Source: Steroidobacter gossypii (lineage in GTDB: Bacteria; Pseudomonadota; Gammaproteobacteria; Steroidobacterales; Steroidobacteraceae). From it: 64,000 nt of DNA. Numbering within the stretch: position 1 is the first letter of the stretch; each line of letters opens with the position of its first letter. The notes below the pieces were generated by a model, which did no database searches, was not told the DNA's origin, and worked only from the letters and a program-made list of their open reading frames with translations. This document shows positions 43,665-51,416 of the stretch, piece by piece. Location of the stretch: the NCBI RefSeq assembly GCF_016801985.1, contig NZ_JAEVLS010000001.1:806001-870000 (forward strand). The letters run 5' to 3'. A program made the translations under genes and the position numbers.

Positions 43665-45071
43665 ATGAGCTTTTCATCCCGAGTATCTGGCCGAGTGTCT
43701 GGCCGAGTGCCTGGCCGAGTGTCTCGATTGATGGTGTGGGGACTGGCGCTGTTGGCGCCGGCCGCGTTCGCGCAGGTGGTGCCGGGCGCGAAAGAGGTCC
43801 GCGCCACCACGCTTGCCAACGGCATGCAGATCCTGATCTGGCCGGATCACGACATCCCCAATGTCGCGCTCTACAACTGGGTGCGCGCCGGCAGCCGGAA
43901 CGAAGTGCCTGGCATCACCGGCCTCGCGCACTTCTTCGAACACATGATGTTCAACGGCACCAGCAAGCGCGCGCCGGGCGAGTTCGATCAGGTGCTCGAA
44001 GCGAATGGCGCGCGCAACAACGCGTTCACCAGCGACGATGTGACTGTCTATCAGGACTGGTTCCCGCGCACCGCGCTCGAGACCGTGTTCGAGCTCGAAG
44101 CGGATCGGTTGCGCAACCTGTCGTTCGATCCCAAGGTTGTCGAAAGCGAGCGCGAGGTCGTGCACTCCGAACGCCGTCTGCGCGTCGACGACAGTCATCA
44201 GGGCCGGCTGCAGGAACAGGTACAGGCCACGGCGTTCGTCGCTCATCCCTACGGGATTCCGACCATCGGCTGGCCGTCCGACATCCTGTCGTGGAGCATC
44301 GACGATCTGAAAACGTTCTTCGCGACCTATTACGCGCCCAACAACTGCACGCTGATCCTGGTCGGCGACGTCGAGCCCGAAGAAGTGATCGCGCTGGCGA
44401 AGAAGTATCTCGAGCCCATTCCGGCGCACCAGCCGCCCAAGCCGGTGAAGACCGTCGAACCCGAGCAGCTTGGCGAACGGCGCGTGATGGTCCATGCCGA
44501 GGCGCAGACACCGTTGGTGCAAATCGCATATCACGGAATTTCCGGCGCCGATCCGCGCCGCCCGGCTTTGGACCTGCTGACGCGGGTGCTCACCGACGGC
44601 GACGCATCGAGACTGCGTCGCTCGCTGGTCGAAGAACAGAAGCTCGCCATCTCGGCCGACAGCTATTTCACCGCGGGCTTCGATCCCGGATTGGTCTGGT
44701 TCTTTCTTTCGCTGCCGGCGGGCGGCGACGCGCACAAGGCCGAGGCGGAATTCACTCGGCAGATCGAGCGCGTCATCAAGGAAGGCGTGACCAAGGAGGA
44801 ACTGGCCCGCGCGCGCAGTCAGGCGCTGGCCGATTTCTGGCGCGGCCTGACGACCATCGATGGCAAGGCCCAAGCCCTCGGCACCTTTGCTGTGCTACAG
44901 GGCGGGCATGAAAAACTCTTCGATGCGCCACGCGCCTATGAAGCAGTGACACAGGCCGACTTGCAAAACGTCGCCGCCGAGTTGCTCCGCCAAACGAATC
45001 GCACCGTGGGTGTGCTGAACTCACCCCCGCCTTCCAATGAGCTGCAAACCAGCGCGGGAGCTGCGCAATGA
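43665..45071 (+). CDS. Secreted zinc M16 peptidase (catalytic subunit)
   Basis: A 468-residue pitrilysin-family protease with a signal peptide ending near AFAQ (residue 37). The inverted zinc motif is HFFEH (His89, Glu92, His93) in GLAHFFEHMMFNGTSKRAPGEFDQ, with the distal Glu in ELEADRLRNLSFD. It also shows YAPNNCTLILVGDV and a C-terminal partner-like half. Residues 5-20 of the signal are a repeat (SGRVSGRVPGRVS) from four 12-bp DNA repeats. Its stop overlaps the next M16 gene. The pair probably degrades peptides in the periplasm. Confidence 0.95.
   Translation: MSFSSRVSGRVSGRVPGRVSRLMVWGLALLAPAAFAQVVPGAKEVRATTLANGMQILIWPDHDIPNVALYNWVRAGSRNEVPGITGLAHFFEHMMFNGTSKRAPGEFDQVLEANGARNNAFTSDDVTVYQDWFPRTALETVFELEADRLRNLSFDPKVVESEREVVHSERRLRVDDSHQGRLQEQVQATAFVAHPYGIPTIGWPSDILSWSIDDLKTFFATYYAPNNCTLILVGDVEPEEVIALAKKYLEPIPAHQPPKPVKTVEPEQLGERRVMVHAEAQTPLVQIAYHGISGADPRRPALDLLTRVLTDGDASRLRRSLVEEQKLAISADSYFTAGFDPGLVWFFLSLPAGGDAHKAEAEFTRQIERVIKEGVTKEELARARSQALADFWRGLTTIDGKAQALGTFAVLQGGHEKLFDAPRAYEAVTQADLQNVAAELLRQTNRTVGVLNSPPPSNELQTSAGAAQ
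43680..43727. repeat. 12-bp tandem repeat in the M16 signal-peptide region
   Basis: Four near-identical units CGAGTGTCTGGC encode Arg-Val-Ser-Gly repeats at the N-terminus of the M16 protease. They add positive charge before the hydrophobic core. Copy-number change would alter the signal n-region without a frameshift. Confidence 0.8.
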
Positions 45072-46480
45072 ATCCGTTGCGTCGTGTGATCGTCGCCGCC
45101 GCTGTTGTTTGCTCGTTGGGCGTAACGTCCGCGTTCGCAGCCAGCGCGGTCAAGACGCCGGACTTCGACAAAGTCAAACTTCCCAATGGGGTCACGTTGC
45201 TGCTGATGGAGCGGCACGACGTGCCGCTGATCTCTTTCAATGCCGTGGTGCGCGGTGGCGCACTGAGCGATCCTGCAGATCGATTGGGCACGGCCAACCT
45301 GCTCGCGGGCCTGCTGGAGAAAGGCGCGGGCTCGCGCAACGCCATCGAGTTCGCGGAGACAGTAGGTTCTGTCGGCGGCACCATCGAAACCGGCGCCGCC
45401 ACCGAAAGCGTTTCGGTCTCGGGCTCGTTCCTCGCGCGCGATCAGAAGCTGATGGTCGAGTTGCTGGCCGACGTATTGCAACGGCCGCGCCTGGAACAAT
45501 CGCAGTTCGAAGCTTTGCGTGCCCGGTATATCGAGTTCATCCGCGCTGCCAAGGATTCAGACCGGTCTTCGCTCACACCGATTTACGGTGCCGTCGCTCT
45601 GTTCGGCGAACATCCTTACGGCAGGCCGGTGGGTGGCAGCGAGGCGAGCCTCGCCGCCATCACACACGCGGATGTGCAGAAGTATTACCAGGATCACGTG
45701 GGCGCAGATCGAGTGATCATCTCGGTGGCTGGCGACTTCAAGACGGCGCAACTGAAGTCCTTGTTGACGCGCGCGTTCTCGAGCTGGCGCAAAGCTGGCC
45801 AGCCGTTGCCGAGCGTGCCCAAGCAACCCGAGGTCACGGAGCGTCGCGTGTTGCTGGTCGATGCGCCCGACGCCGTACAGTCGTATTTCTGGGCGGGCGA
45901 TGTGAGCGTCGCCAGGAAAGATCCGCGGCGCGCCTCGCTGGATATCGTGAACACTTTGTTCGGCGGGCGGTTCACCTCGATGCTCAACACCGAGCTGCGC
46001 ATTCGCAGCGGCTTGAGCTATGGCGCCAGCTCGCGCTTCGATCGCATGGCCGAAGGCGGCAGCTGGGAGCTCAGCTCGTTCACTCGCACTGAAAAAACCA
46101 TCGAAGCCATCGACCTGACATTTGCCACGCTCGACCAGCTGCATGAGGGCGCGATCGGCGAACCGCAGCTCGACTCGGCCAAGAGCTACGTGCTCGGCCA
46201 ATACCCGCTCGGTTTGGAAACAGCCTCGCAGTGGGCCTATCACATGGCCACGCTCGAGCTTTACGGCCTGAACCGCAGCTACATCGACGACTACGGCGAC
46301 GCTTTACGAGCCGTGACGCTCGAAGACGCCAAGCGCGCCGTTGCAGATGTGATTCCGCCCAGTCAGCAAGCGGTGCTAGTAGTAATCGGCAAAGCCGACG
46401 CGATCCGCGATCAGTTGCGCAAGTACGGCCCGCTCACGGAAGTGAAGCTCTCGGATCCGGAGTTCCAGCCACGCTCATGA
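45068..46480 (+). CDS. Secreted M16 peptidase-like partner lacking the zinc motif
   Basis: A 470-residue protein with signal peptide (ending SAFAASA near residue 26). The region where HxxEH should be reads GTANLLAGLLEKGAG, so no zinc site exists. The C-terminal half keeps the substrate-binding R/Y-type region (TELRIRSGLSYGASSRFDR). Such catalytic/non-catalytic pairs form the clam-shell M16B proteases. Its start overlaps the upstream protease by 4 bases, so the two are made together. Confidence 0.93.
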   Translation: MNPLRRVIVAAAVVCSLGVTSAFAASAVKTPDFDKVKLPNGVTLLLMERHDVPLISFNAVVRGGALSDPADRLGTANLLAGLLEKGAGSRNAIEFAETVGSVGGTIETGAATESVSVSGSFLARDQKLMVELLADVLQRPRLEQSQFEALRARYIEFIRAAKDSDRSSLTPIYGAVALFGEHPYGRPVGGSEASLAAITHADVQKYYQDHVGADRVIISVAGDFKTAQLKSLLTRAFSSWRKAGQPLPSVPKQPEVTERRVLLVDAPDAVQSYFWAGDVSVARKDPRRASLDIVNTLFGGRFTSMLNTELRIRSGLSYGASSRFDRMAEGGSWELSSFTRTEKTIEAIDLTFATLDQLHEGAIGEPQLDSAKSYVLGQYPLGLETASQWAYHMATLELYGLNRSYIDDYGDALRAVTLEDAKRAVADVIPPSQQAVLVVIGKADAIRDQLRKYGPLTEVKLSDPEFQPRS

Positions 46481-46554
46481 GCCGCGCGGCCGATCTGCCA
46501 TGCAGATGCGGCCGAACGATTAACCCGGAGTTCATACCGGCAACGCGATGTCGT

Positions 46555-46574
46555 CACTGTCTCTATATACAGTG
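46555..46574. promoter_or_regulatory. LexA-type SOS box over a promoter
   Basis: CACTGTCTCTATATACAGTG: a perfect CTGT-N8-ACAG with AT-rich core, matching 16 of 20 positions of the E. coli consensus. Its 3' half overlaps a -35 TATACA (46566-46571), and -10 TATGAT (46589-46594) follows after 17 bases. The next gene starts at 46651. LexA targets differ among gammaproteobacteria, so conservation needs checking. Confidence 0.65.
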
Positions 46575-46650
46575 GCCCGGGGTCGGGCTATGATCGTTCT
46601 CCCCCACCTATCGAGCAAACACGGAAGTCAGCCACGGACACCACGCCCGC

Positions 46651-47118
46651 ATGAGCGAATGGCCGCACACGTCGATTCACGCCGCCCTGCTGCAGTCCAT
46701 TCGCAGGCACGCGATGAAGCAGCCCCACTGGCGCTTCACGCAGCTGGAGGTGTTGCACGATGCACTGGCTCGGATGATTCAGCTCGAGCCGGACGAGCTG
46801 TGCGTGGTCAGTTGTTTCATCGACGCGCAGCGTTGGTACGTGATGACGACATCGCGAGTATTCGGGATCTATCGCGGCACCCGGTTCGAGTTCTCGCCGC
46901 TGCAGATTCGCCGCTGCACCTGGGGCGACTTCAAGCAGGAGGGCCGTCTACAGATCGAGCTCGCCGAAGTTCAGCTGGCCGACGGCGCACGCGTCACGCT
47001 GGCTTACGAAGCCGGTTTCGCCGCCATCGCGCCGATCTATTACGAACGTTTCTGGCATACCAGCTATCCGGCGCTGGCCGGGGTCGAGCGCGTGGCCGAC
47101 AAACCTGACCGGCCCTGA
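46651..47118 (+). CDS. Uncharacterised protein behind an SOS box
   Basis: A 155-residue cytoplasmic-looking protein without signal or membrane segment. The region from WRFTQLEVLHDALARMIQLEPDELCVVS to QLADGARVTLAYEAGFAAIAPIYYERFW alternates strand and helix with the pattern of a bacterial PH-like domain: an FTQLEV lead strand, SRVFGIYRGTRFEF in the middle and a closing helix. That fold assignment is weak inference. The family is not recognised. The upstream promoter carries a LexA-type box, so induction by DNA damage is expected. No ribosome site is strong; ATG at 46651 is the only sensible start. Confidence 0.7.
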   Translation: MSEWPHTSIHAALLQSIRRHAMKQPHWRFTQLEVLHDALARMIQLEPDELCVVSCFIDAQRWYVMTTSRVFGIYRGTRFEFSPLQIRRCTWGDFKQEGRLQIELAEVQLADGARVTLAYEAGFAAIAPIYYERFWHTSYPALAGVERVADKPDRP

Positions 47119-47142
47119 GCGCGGATTGACCCCCGGGCGTTG

Positions 47143-47158
47143 TGTGAAGCTTGTCACA
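47143..47158. promoter_or_regulatory. CRP/Clp-type binding site
   Basis: TGTGAAGCTTGTCACA is the exact TGTGA-N6-TCACA consensus of CRP-family regulators (CRP, Vfr, Clp). It lies in the 242-bp gap before the HD-domain gene at 47361 and 25 bases after the previous gene. The rest of the gap shows nothing else clear. Confidence 0.6.
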
Positions 47159-47360
47159 TCGCTAAAAGTTGCTGGTTGGCGGCGGCCTGAATGATGCGGC
47201 GGGCGGCACCAAAAGTTTGGCGTAAATCCGCTGAAAAACGCTTGTTTGTGCGCCGGGTGACGCCAAATGCTGACAATTTTTCCGACATGGACAAACGCCG
47301 AAAGCCGAATAGACTCGCGGCATCGTTTGCACTTCCTCGCAACGAGTTTCTCCGCTATCC

Positions 47361-48359
47361 ATGCAGTATCGGCGCAGCGATTTCGATGTCACGAACACCG
47401 TGCAGGTGAGCTCACCTGACGCGGTCCGTCGGGCGGTCGTCGATCTGTATCGACAGACCTGGCCGCACTATCCTTGGGATCGGGTCGACACCGCGTTCCG
47501 GGATTTCGAGCGATTGTTCAACGGTCAGTTTCCCGGGTACTACGGCTGCGACACCGTTTATCACGACCTGCAACATTCCCTGGATGGAACGTTGGCGGTG
47601 GCGCGGCTGATCGTCAGTTACGATCGCACCCACCTGGCCGACGAGCGTCTCGGGCCGGAGCGCGCCATCCTCGGCGTGGTCACCGCCCTGTTTCACGACG
47701 CCGGTTATATCCGTCAGACCGACGACCAGACCCATCGCAACGGCGCCGAGTTCACGCTCAGTCACGTGAGCCGCAGCGCTCAGTTCATCGGCCGCTACCT
47801 GCCTACCATCGGCATGGCCGAGTGGGTGCCGGTGGCCACCAAGATCGTGCACTTCACCGGTTACGAAGTGCAGTTCGATCAGATTCGTCTGGATGACCCG
47901 CGCGATCGCAAGCTCGGGCACTTGATCGGCACCGGCGATCTGATCGCGCAGATGTCCGATCGTTGTTATCTGGAAAAGTGTCGCGACCGCCTGTATCCGG
48001 AGTTCGTGCTGGGCGGCATCGCCATGCCCAGCGATGCATCGGGCAAGACTTCCGTGAAATACAGCTCCGGCCTGGACGTGCTGCGACAGACCCCCAGCTT
48101 CATCGAAGACGTGCGCCGCTCGCGCCTGGATGGCGAGTTCGCGAGCGCGTACAGATATCTGGAATCGCTGTTCAACGGCCGCAATCCGTACATGGAAGCC
48201 ATCGAGGCCAATCTGAACTATCTGAGCGAAGTGTTACGCACCGGACGCTGGCCCATGCTCCGGCGCGACCCGCCCTGCTTCACCTGGGAGCGCAACCCGG
48301 TGCAGAACATCCGCTCGCTGGTGATCGGCCATCTCAAACAAGTCTGGAAGAGCGGCTAA
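47361..48359 (+). CDS. HD-superfamily phosphohydrolase, unknown substrate
   Basis: A 332-residue protein with HD-domain metal motifs: YHDLQHSLDG (His68, Asp69, His72) near the start and TALFHDAGY (His112, Asp113) further on, then HRNGAEFTLSHV and MSDRCYLEKCRDRLYPEF. The arrangement recalls predicted HD phosphodiesterases and nucleotidases. No partner domain and no membrane segment are seen. A perfect CRP/Clp site lies about 200 bases upstream. Ribosome site at the ATG (47361) is poor. Whether it acts on cyclic nucleotides is unknown. Confidence 0.85.
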   Translation: MQYRRSDFDVTNTVQVSSPDAVRRAVVDLYRQTWPHYPWDRVDTAFRDFERLFNGQFPGYYGCDTVYHDLQHSLDGTLAVARLIVSYDRTHLADERLGPERAILGVVTALFHDAGYIRQTDDQTHRNGAEFTLSHVSRSAQFIGRYLPTIGMAEWVPVATKIVHFTGYEVQFDQIRLDDPRDRKLGHLIGTGDLIAQMSDRCYLEKCRDRLYPEFVLGGIAMPSDASGKTSVKYSSGLDVLRQTPSFIEDVRRSRLDGEFASAYRYLESLFNGRNPYMEAIEANLNYLSEVLRTGRWPMLRRDPPCFTWERNPVQNIRSLVIGHLKQVWKSG

Positions 48360-48390
48360 ACATTGGCGCGCCGCCAGATAACATGGCGGG

Positions 48391-49653
48391 ATGACCATCG
48401 ACTCGGCGGACACTACCTGGATGAATCTCGGCGTCGCGCTCGCCGTCGGATTCCTCATCGGCATCGAGCGCGAACGCAGTAAAGGCGATGGCCCGCGGCG
48501 CGCGGTCGCCGGTCTGCGCACCTTCACCCTGATCGCACTCGCCGGCGCGCTTGGGCTGTGGATCGGTGGCGTCTATGTGTTCATCGGCACCGGCGCCATC
48601 GTCGGCGTGCTGATCGCGGTCGGCTACATGCGAACTCGCGACACCGATCCTGGCCTCACCACCGAGATCGCGATGGTGGTCACGCTATTGCTGGGCGGGC
48701 TGGCGGTGCATGAGCCGCGCCTCGCCGCCGCGTTGGCAGTGATCGTGGCCATGTTGCTCGCCTTTCGCACTCCTGCGCACCACTGGGCCAAGGACGTTCT
48801 GACCGATGCAGAAATGCGCGACGGCTTGCTACTGGCGGCTGCCGCGTTGGTCATTCTGCCGCTTACACCGACCGAACCGATCGATCCTTGGGGCGTCGTG
48901 CAGCCACGCAAGTTGTGGTTGCTGGCGGTGCTGGTGATGGCGATCAACGCGCTGGGTTACGTCGCATTACGCGCGCTCGGGGCAAAGACCGGCCTGGCGG
49001 TGGCCGGCTTGCTGTCCGGCTTTGTTTCCAGCACTGCCACCATTGGCGCGATGGGCGCGCGCACCAAGACCCAACCCGAGCTCCACAAGGGCGCGGTGGC
49101 TGGCGCGGCCGCTTCTTCGGTGGCCACGGTGATTCAGCTCGCCATCGTGGTGGGATTGGTCAGCATGCCGACGCTGCTGATGCTCATGCCTGCCCTGATC
49201 GCTTCCGGATTGGCCGCGATCATCTACGCAGGATTCTTCGCCGTGCGTAGCTTTCGCGAGATGTCCGCGGCCGAGGACTCGCCGAAGGGACGACCGTTCG
49301 AGCCGAAGACCGCGATCGTGTTCGTGCTGGTGGTGGGACTGACGCTGCTGATCTCGGCGCTGCTGACGCAGTGGCTGGGCGATCGAGGACTGATGCTCGC
49401 AGCCGGCGTCGCAGGCTTCACGGACGCGCATGCCCCTGCCATTTCGTCAGCGTCGCTCGCTGCCAGCGGGCGTACGCACGCGGAGTTCGCCGCGCTGGCG
49501 GTGCTGGTGGGATTCACCACCAACACGGTGAGCAAGAGCGTCGTGGCGTTTTCGTTGGGCGATCGGCGGTACGCGTATGAGCTGACGCCGGGATTGCTTT
49601 TGATGGCGGCAGCTGCGTGGGCTGCGTGGTCGGTTCGAGCTTTCTTCGCTTGA
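48391..49653 (+). CDS. MgtC/SapB-DUF4010 membrane protein
   Basis: A 420-residue integral membrane protein with about 11-12 hydrophobic segments. It opens with the MgtC-type AVGFLIGIERERSKGD and GLRTFTLIALAGALGLW, and continues with the DUF4010 half (ALGYVALRALGAKTGLAVAGLLSGFVSSTATIGAMGARTK, then GFTTNTVSKSVVAFSLG). The fold class is predicted transporter-like; substrate and function are undefined. It starts 31 bases after the HD gene stop, so it may share its transcript. Confidence 0.9.
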   Translation: MTIDSADTTWMNLGVALAVGFLIGIERERSKGDGPRRAVAGLRTFTLIALAGALGLWIGGVYVFIGTGAIVGVLIAVGYMRTRDTDPGLTTEIAMVVTLLLGGLAVHEPRLAAALAVIVAMLLAFRTPAHHWAKDVLTDAEMRDGLLLAAAALVILPLTPTEPIDPWGVVQPRKLWLLAVLVMAINALGYVALRALGAKTGLAVAGLLSGFVSSTATIGAMGARTKTQPELHKGAVAGAAASSVATVIQLAIVVGLVSMPTLLMLMPALIASGLAAIIYAGFFAVRSFREMSAAEDSPKGRPFEPKTAIVFVLVVGLTLLISALLTQWLGDRGLMLAAGVAGFTDAHAPAISSASLAASGRTHAEFAALAVLVGFTTNTVSKSVVAFSLGDRRYAYELTPGLLLMAAAAWAAWSVRAFFA

Positions 49654-49704
49654 GAACCGCATACTCCGCGTCGCTTTGAGCCAGCGAGAGGGTCGACACG
49701 CACG

Positions 49705-50526
49705 ATGAGCCAACGGTTTGCCCGGCTGAATTCACGGTTTCCACGTAAGCGCGCCTTTATCACGGGCGCCAGCAGCGGGCTGGGCCTGGAACTGGCCAAG
49801 GCGCTGGCGGGCGATGGCTGGACTCTCGGTTTGTTCGATCGCAATCTCGAGCGACTCACCAGTGTCGAAGCTGCGTTGGCTGATGCCGGAGTGTCGTTGG
49901 TCGCGTATCCGGGTGATGTCACACAGGCAGACGAGCTGACCGTGGCGGTGAATTCGTTCGCAGCCACGCACGACGGCCTGGATGTGATGATCAACAACGC
50001 CGGCGTCGCCAGCGCCGGTTCGTTGATGGACATCTCGCTCGAAGACTGGCGCTGGATCATCGACATCAACGTGATGGGCGTGGTGCACGGTGCACGCGCC
50101 GCCGTTCCTCACTTGCAACGCAATGGTCGCGGCTTGTTGATCAACGTCGCGAGCGCCGCTGCGTTCGCCTCCGCGCCGGGCATGATCTCTTACAACGCCA
50201 CCAAGGCGGCCGTGCTGTCCATCAGCGAGACGCTGGCCAGCGAGTTGCACTCGGCCGGCACTCAAGTGTCGGTGGTGATGCCGACGTTCTTCCGCTCTGC
50301 TCTATTGGAAACATTGCGCGGTTCCGATAGCGCACGGGCGCTGGCGCACACCCTGATGCAGCAGTCGGAATACTCGGCAGAGTCGGCTGCACATGATTTG
50401 CTGACAGCATCGGCTGACGGTCGTACTTACATTGTGCTACCCAAGGCAGCGCGCACGATGTGGCGAATGAAGCGCTGGATGCCGATGCGCTTCCTCGACC
50501 AGGTACGACGCATGGCGCAGCGATAG
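49705..50526 (+). CDS. Short-chain dehydrogenase/reductase
   Basis: A 273-residue SDR. Cofactor motif TGASSGLGLELAKALA, then NNAG (VMINNAGVASAG), catalytic Ser in NVASAAAF and the YNATKAAV YxxxK motif; Asp follows the second strand (LFDRN), which suggests NAD(H) rather than NADP(H). The C-terminal tail after 220 is basic (RTMWRMKRWMPMRF) and could touch membranes. Substrate unknown. It is convergent with the carboxypeptidase gene. Confidence 0.92.
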   Translation: MSQRFARLNSRFPRKRAFITGASSGLGLELAKALAGDGWTLGLFDRNLERLTSVEAALADAGVSLVAYPGDVTQADELTVAVNSFAATHDGLDVMINNAGVASAGSLMDISLEDWRWIIDINVMGVVHGARAAVPHLQRNGRGLLINVASAAAFASAPGMISYNATKAAVLSISETLASELHSAGTQVSVVMPTFFRSALLETLRGSDSARALAHTLMQQSEYSAESAAHDLLTASADGRTYIVLPKAARTMWRMKRWMPMRFLDQVRRMAQR

Positions 50527-50541
50527 TTGCCGCGCGCTTCG

Positions 50542-51219
50542 TCAGCCGGGTGAGTCAACCGCGAGCAGGAAGCGCGTGTAAATTTCAGGCAGGCGCGCCA
50601 GTACCTGGGACTTGCCTTCGATGCCGCTGCCCTCCAACACTCGCCGCAGCGTCGACAGACTCAACGATTCGAGCGCCGGCAGCGCGATCGGCGCATAGCT
50701 CAGATGCCAGGGCTCCGGGCTCACGCCGCCGCGATCGGTGCGGTACGGCCGAAAGAAACCGAAACGTCGCATATTCACATCGAGCCATTGCGACAGGCGC
50801 GCGAATATTCCGTCCGGCGCGTACTCGACAGGCAACAGCTCGACGGTGTAGCCCGGCGGCACCGCGGCCGCGTCGATCACATCGACATCGCTGCCCCAAT
50901 GATGCCGGCTGCCGCCCGGAATCGCCGACCAGCACAGGATGGCGTCGATGGCTTCGGAATCAGAAAGCTGGCTGCGATCCAGCAGCGCACCCTGGCGATC
51001 GTAGATGGCCCGCTCGCCGTTCCACTTGCGGTTCCAGATGCCCAGCTGCGCATTGAAATCGCGGAAGCTGGAACGCGGCGCGAGATCGATGCCATCGGCC
51101 CGCGCGGCATCCCTCATCGCCAGGAAAGATGCCACCGCTTCGTAGTGAAGCGCGCAAAGCGGATCACTCAATTCCACGACATGAGTGCGCGCCTGTCCGG
51201 TGAGCTCGAACTCGTTCAT
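50542..51219 (-). CDS. M15-family D,D-carboxypeptidase (VanY-like)
   Basis: A 225-residue zinc peptidase removing the terminal D-Ala from peptidoglycan stems. The zinc ligands are visible in GSRHHWGSDVDV (H-x6-D) and EPWHLSY (E-x2-H). SSFRDFNAQLGIWNRKW is the VanY SxxR lead. The start at 51219 (MNEFELTGQARTHVVEL) was preferred; a longer one adds a poorly hydrophobic leader. No signal peptide is clear in this form, so localisation is uncertain. It is divergent from the GGDEF-EAL gene. Confidence 0.88.
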   Translation of the reverse strand: MNEFELTGQARTHVVELSDPLCALHYEAVASFLAMRDAARADGIDLAPRSSFRDFNAQLGIWNRKWNGERAIYDRQGALLDRSQLSDSEAIDAILCWSAIPGGSRHHWGSDVDVIDAAAVPPGYTVELLPVEYAPDGIFARLSQWLDVNMRRFGFFRPYRTDRGGVSPEPWHLSYAPIALPALESLSLSTLRRVLEGSGIEGKSQVLARLPEIYTRFLLAVDSPG

Positions 51220-51416
51220 TACGATCTGCGTCCTCGAAACAATGCCGAAAGCGGCTGGAAATGCGGCAAATGCCGCTGTTTTTGACATTCTAATCGTTCG
51301 GTATGTCAAAAAAACCGACAAGTAAACTGTGGTGTATTACCGGCACGAAAAACCCGAGTATCATGCGATGAGGCGTATTTTCACACACCACGCGAGCGGG
51401 CAGCGCGGAGTATGGG

